NCBI GenBank assembly: GCA_004297645.1 | Contig: SCUG01000620.1 | Coordinates: 1-13,884, forward strand | Reading direction: 5' to 3' | Source: Saprospiraceae bacterium | GTDB lineage: Bacteria > Bacteroidota > Bacteroidia > Chitinophagales > Saprospiraceae | Length of the DNA: 13,884 nucleotides | Part shown: one piece after another, positions 13,246-13,884 of the stretch | How the letters are laid out: each line of letters opens with the position of its first letter | How positions within the stretch are numbered: the stretch's first letter is position 1 | The notes under the pieces: model-generated | The model's database searches: none | What the model was told of the DNA's origin: nothing | Seen by the model: the letters and a program-made list of their open reading frames with translations, nothing else | Program-made: the position numbers and the translations under genes

Positions 13246-13312
13246 CCAGCCCGTCCGAGCAGTCAGGGCGGGCTGTCCGGGCGGTACACCGCTGCCCGGC
13301 GGGGCCTGTGTT
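13246..13312 (-). repeat. Dispersed GC-rich repeat, copy C
   Basis: The 27 bases at 13275-13301 match copy A at 25 positions, in the same orientation. The flank CCAGCCCGTCCG (13247-13258) also occurs in copy A, but here about 22 extra bases are inserted between the shared blocks. In one minus-strand frame it reads GQRCTART, as in copy A. The half shared by A and B is degenerate here. Confidence 0.65.
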
Positions 13313-13342
13313 GCCGTTGTGAAGAACAAGCAGGTTTGGAGT

Positions 13343-13383
13343 TTTTGTTAAAAAGTATAAAAGTGCCGGTTGCAAACCGGCAT
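13343..13383 (-). terminator. Intrinsic terminator of the right-edge WD40 gene
   Basis: On the minus strand, TGCCGGTT and AACCGGCA (13364-13371 and 13375-13382) form a perfect 8-bp stem with a 3-nt loop. A T-rich tract CTTTTATACTTTTT follows. It lies about 80 nt after the WD40 stop codon. This is the clearest terminator in the window. Confidence 0.75.
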
Positions 13384-13463
13384 AAGCAAAGGGTAGGTTG
13401 AAATGAAAGAGAGGAAAGGAGGAAGGTGGAAGATGTGCGCCCAGCGGAGAAAGCCTTTGACGG

Positions 13464-13884
13464 TTACTTCCCTTCCTCCACCTTTTTCAAATCTGCCGCG
13501 GTCAGCTGGACGCCGGCAGCCCGGAGTTGTTTCAGGGAAAACTGCGCCGCCACGTGCGGGCAGTAGGGGCGCACCTGCCACACCTTCACCGTCTTGTCAT
13601 CAGACCCCGAAACCAGCTTTGAGCCGTCGGGGGAAAAGGCGACCGAAGTGACAGTGCCCTCGTGCCCCTCCAAGGTGAACAGTTCCTGCTGCGCCGCCAC
13701 GTCCCACACCTTCACCGTCTTGTCCCAAGACCCCGAAGCCAGCTTCGTGCCGTCGGGGGAAAAAGCGACCGAAGTGACAGTGCCCTCGTGCCCCTCCAAG
13801 GTGAACAGTTCCTGCTGCGTCGCCACGTCCCACACCTTCACCATACTGTCCCAAGACCCCGAAGCCAGCTTCGTGCCGTCGGGG
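13464..13884 (-). CDS. WD40 repeat protein, C-terminal part, cut by window edge
   Basis: The frame is open to the right edge, so the N-terminus lies outside the window and 140 residues are visible. They comprise the end of one WD40 blade (KLASGSWDSMVKVWDV) and two complete blades with FTLEGHEGTVTSVAFSPDG and TVKVW. A short tail follows (RPYCPHVAAQFSLKQLR, then about 18 residues ending VEEGK), with no recognised domain. The blades repeat every 126 bp; the two full units differ at only five bases, which indicates recent duplication or gene conversion. The missing part could carry an nSTAND, caspase, TIR or kinase domain, as in other Bacteroidota WD40 proteins, but nothing visible shows which. 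A good terminator follows the gene. An internal ATG at 13844 is not the real start. Confidence 0.85.
   Translation of the reverse strand, partial: PDGTKLASGSWDSMVKVWDVATQQELFTLEGHEGTVTSVAFSPDGTKLASGSWDKTVKVWDVAAQQELFTLEGHEGTVTSVAFSPDGSKLVSGSDDKTVKVWQVRPYCPHVAAQFSLKQLRAAGVQLTAADLKKVEEGK
13626..13877 (-). repeat. Two 126-bp tandem units within the WD40 gene
   Basis: Units 13626-13751 and 13752-13877 are aligned without gaps and differ at five positions (about 96 percent identity). Each unit encodes one 42-residue WD40 blade. The array probably continues past the right edge. Confidence 0.85.

Larger units (their letters stand above)
13122..13463. other. Intergenic region between WD40 and Bro-N genes
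   Basis: About 340 bp. It holds repeat copy C (about 13246-13312) and the terminator of the right-edge WD40 gene (about 13343-13383). It should also contain the Bro-N promoter. The best minus-strand candidate is CACCTTTG (plus-strand 13143-13150), which matches TAnnTTTG at 7 of 8 positions but has no well-spaced -33 element. Confidence 0.5.

Noticed and set aside
13626..13877. Regular 126-bp repeats as a CRISPR array
   Set aside because: Units are contiguous without unique spacers, far longer than CRISPR repeats, and encode WD40 blades in frame.

Overview
The window looks like chromosomal DNA of a Bacteroidota bacterium, probably near the Saprospiria. This is inference from several signs. 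A single-domain response regulator sits with a hybrid kinase whose receiver domain is also of the cyanobacterial Rcp type. A secreted M28 aminopeptidase carries a C-terminal PDZ domain. There are AT-rich boxes resembling the Bacteroidota -7 consensus (TAnnTTTG), mostly without Shine-Dalgarno sites. Large nSTAND/WD40 proteins, DUF1016 nucleases and Bro-N genes are also common in that group. No rRNA, tRNA, CRISPR array or complete insertion sequence was seen.

Left part (1-5730). A two-gene signalling unit on the minus strand (response regulator, then hybrid histidine kinase) is divergent from a short-chain polyprenyl diphosphate synthase. A secreted M28 peptidase follows on the plus strand. The kinase has a displaced histidine in its H-box and a weakened G2 box.

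Middle part (5731-10472). The main feature is a two-gene minus-strand locus. The first gene encodes a SIR2-like protein with a C-terminal segment resembling an effector-associated domain (EAD11-like). The second encodes an 1141-residue protein with an nSTAND ATPase domain, a coiled coil, one membrane helix and exactly 14 WD40 blades (two seven-bladed propellers). A near-perfect 25-bp hairpin lies between the two genes, and a repeat-built hairpin lies after the locus. The architecture suggests a biological-conflict or immune-signalling pair. In it, a propeller senses, a STAND ATPase switches and a SIR2-like partner responds. The SIR2-like domain appears to lack the catalytic histidine.

Right part (10473-13884). 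Accessory genes on the minus strand follow: a DUF1016/YhcG-type PDDEXK nuclease, a Bro-N antirepressor-like protein, and the 3' end of another WD40 protein cut by the window edge. Three related copies of a GC-rich dispersed repeat lie 3' of these genes, all in the same orientation. The cut-off WD40 gene has near-identical 126-bp repeat units and a good intrinsic terminator.
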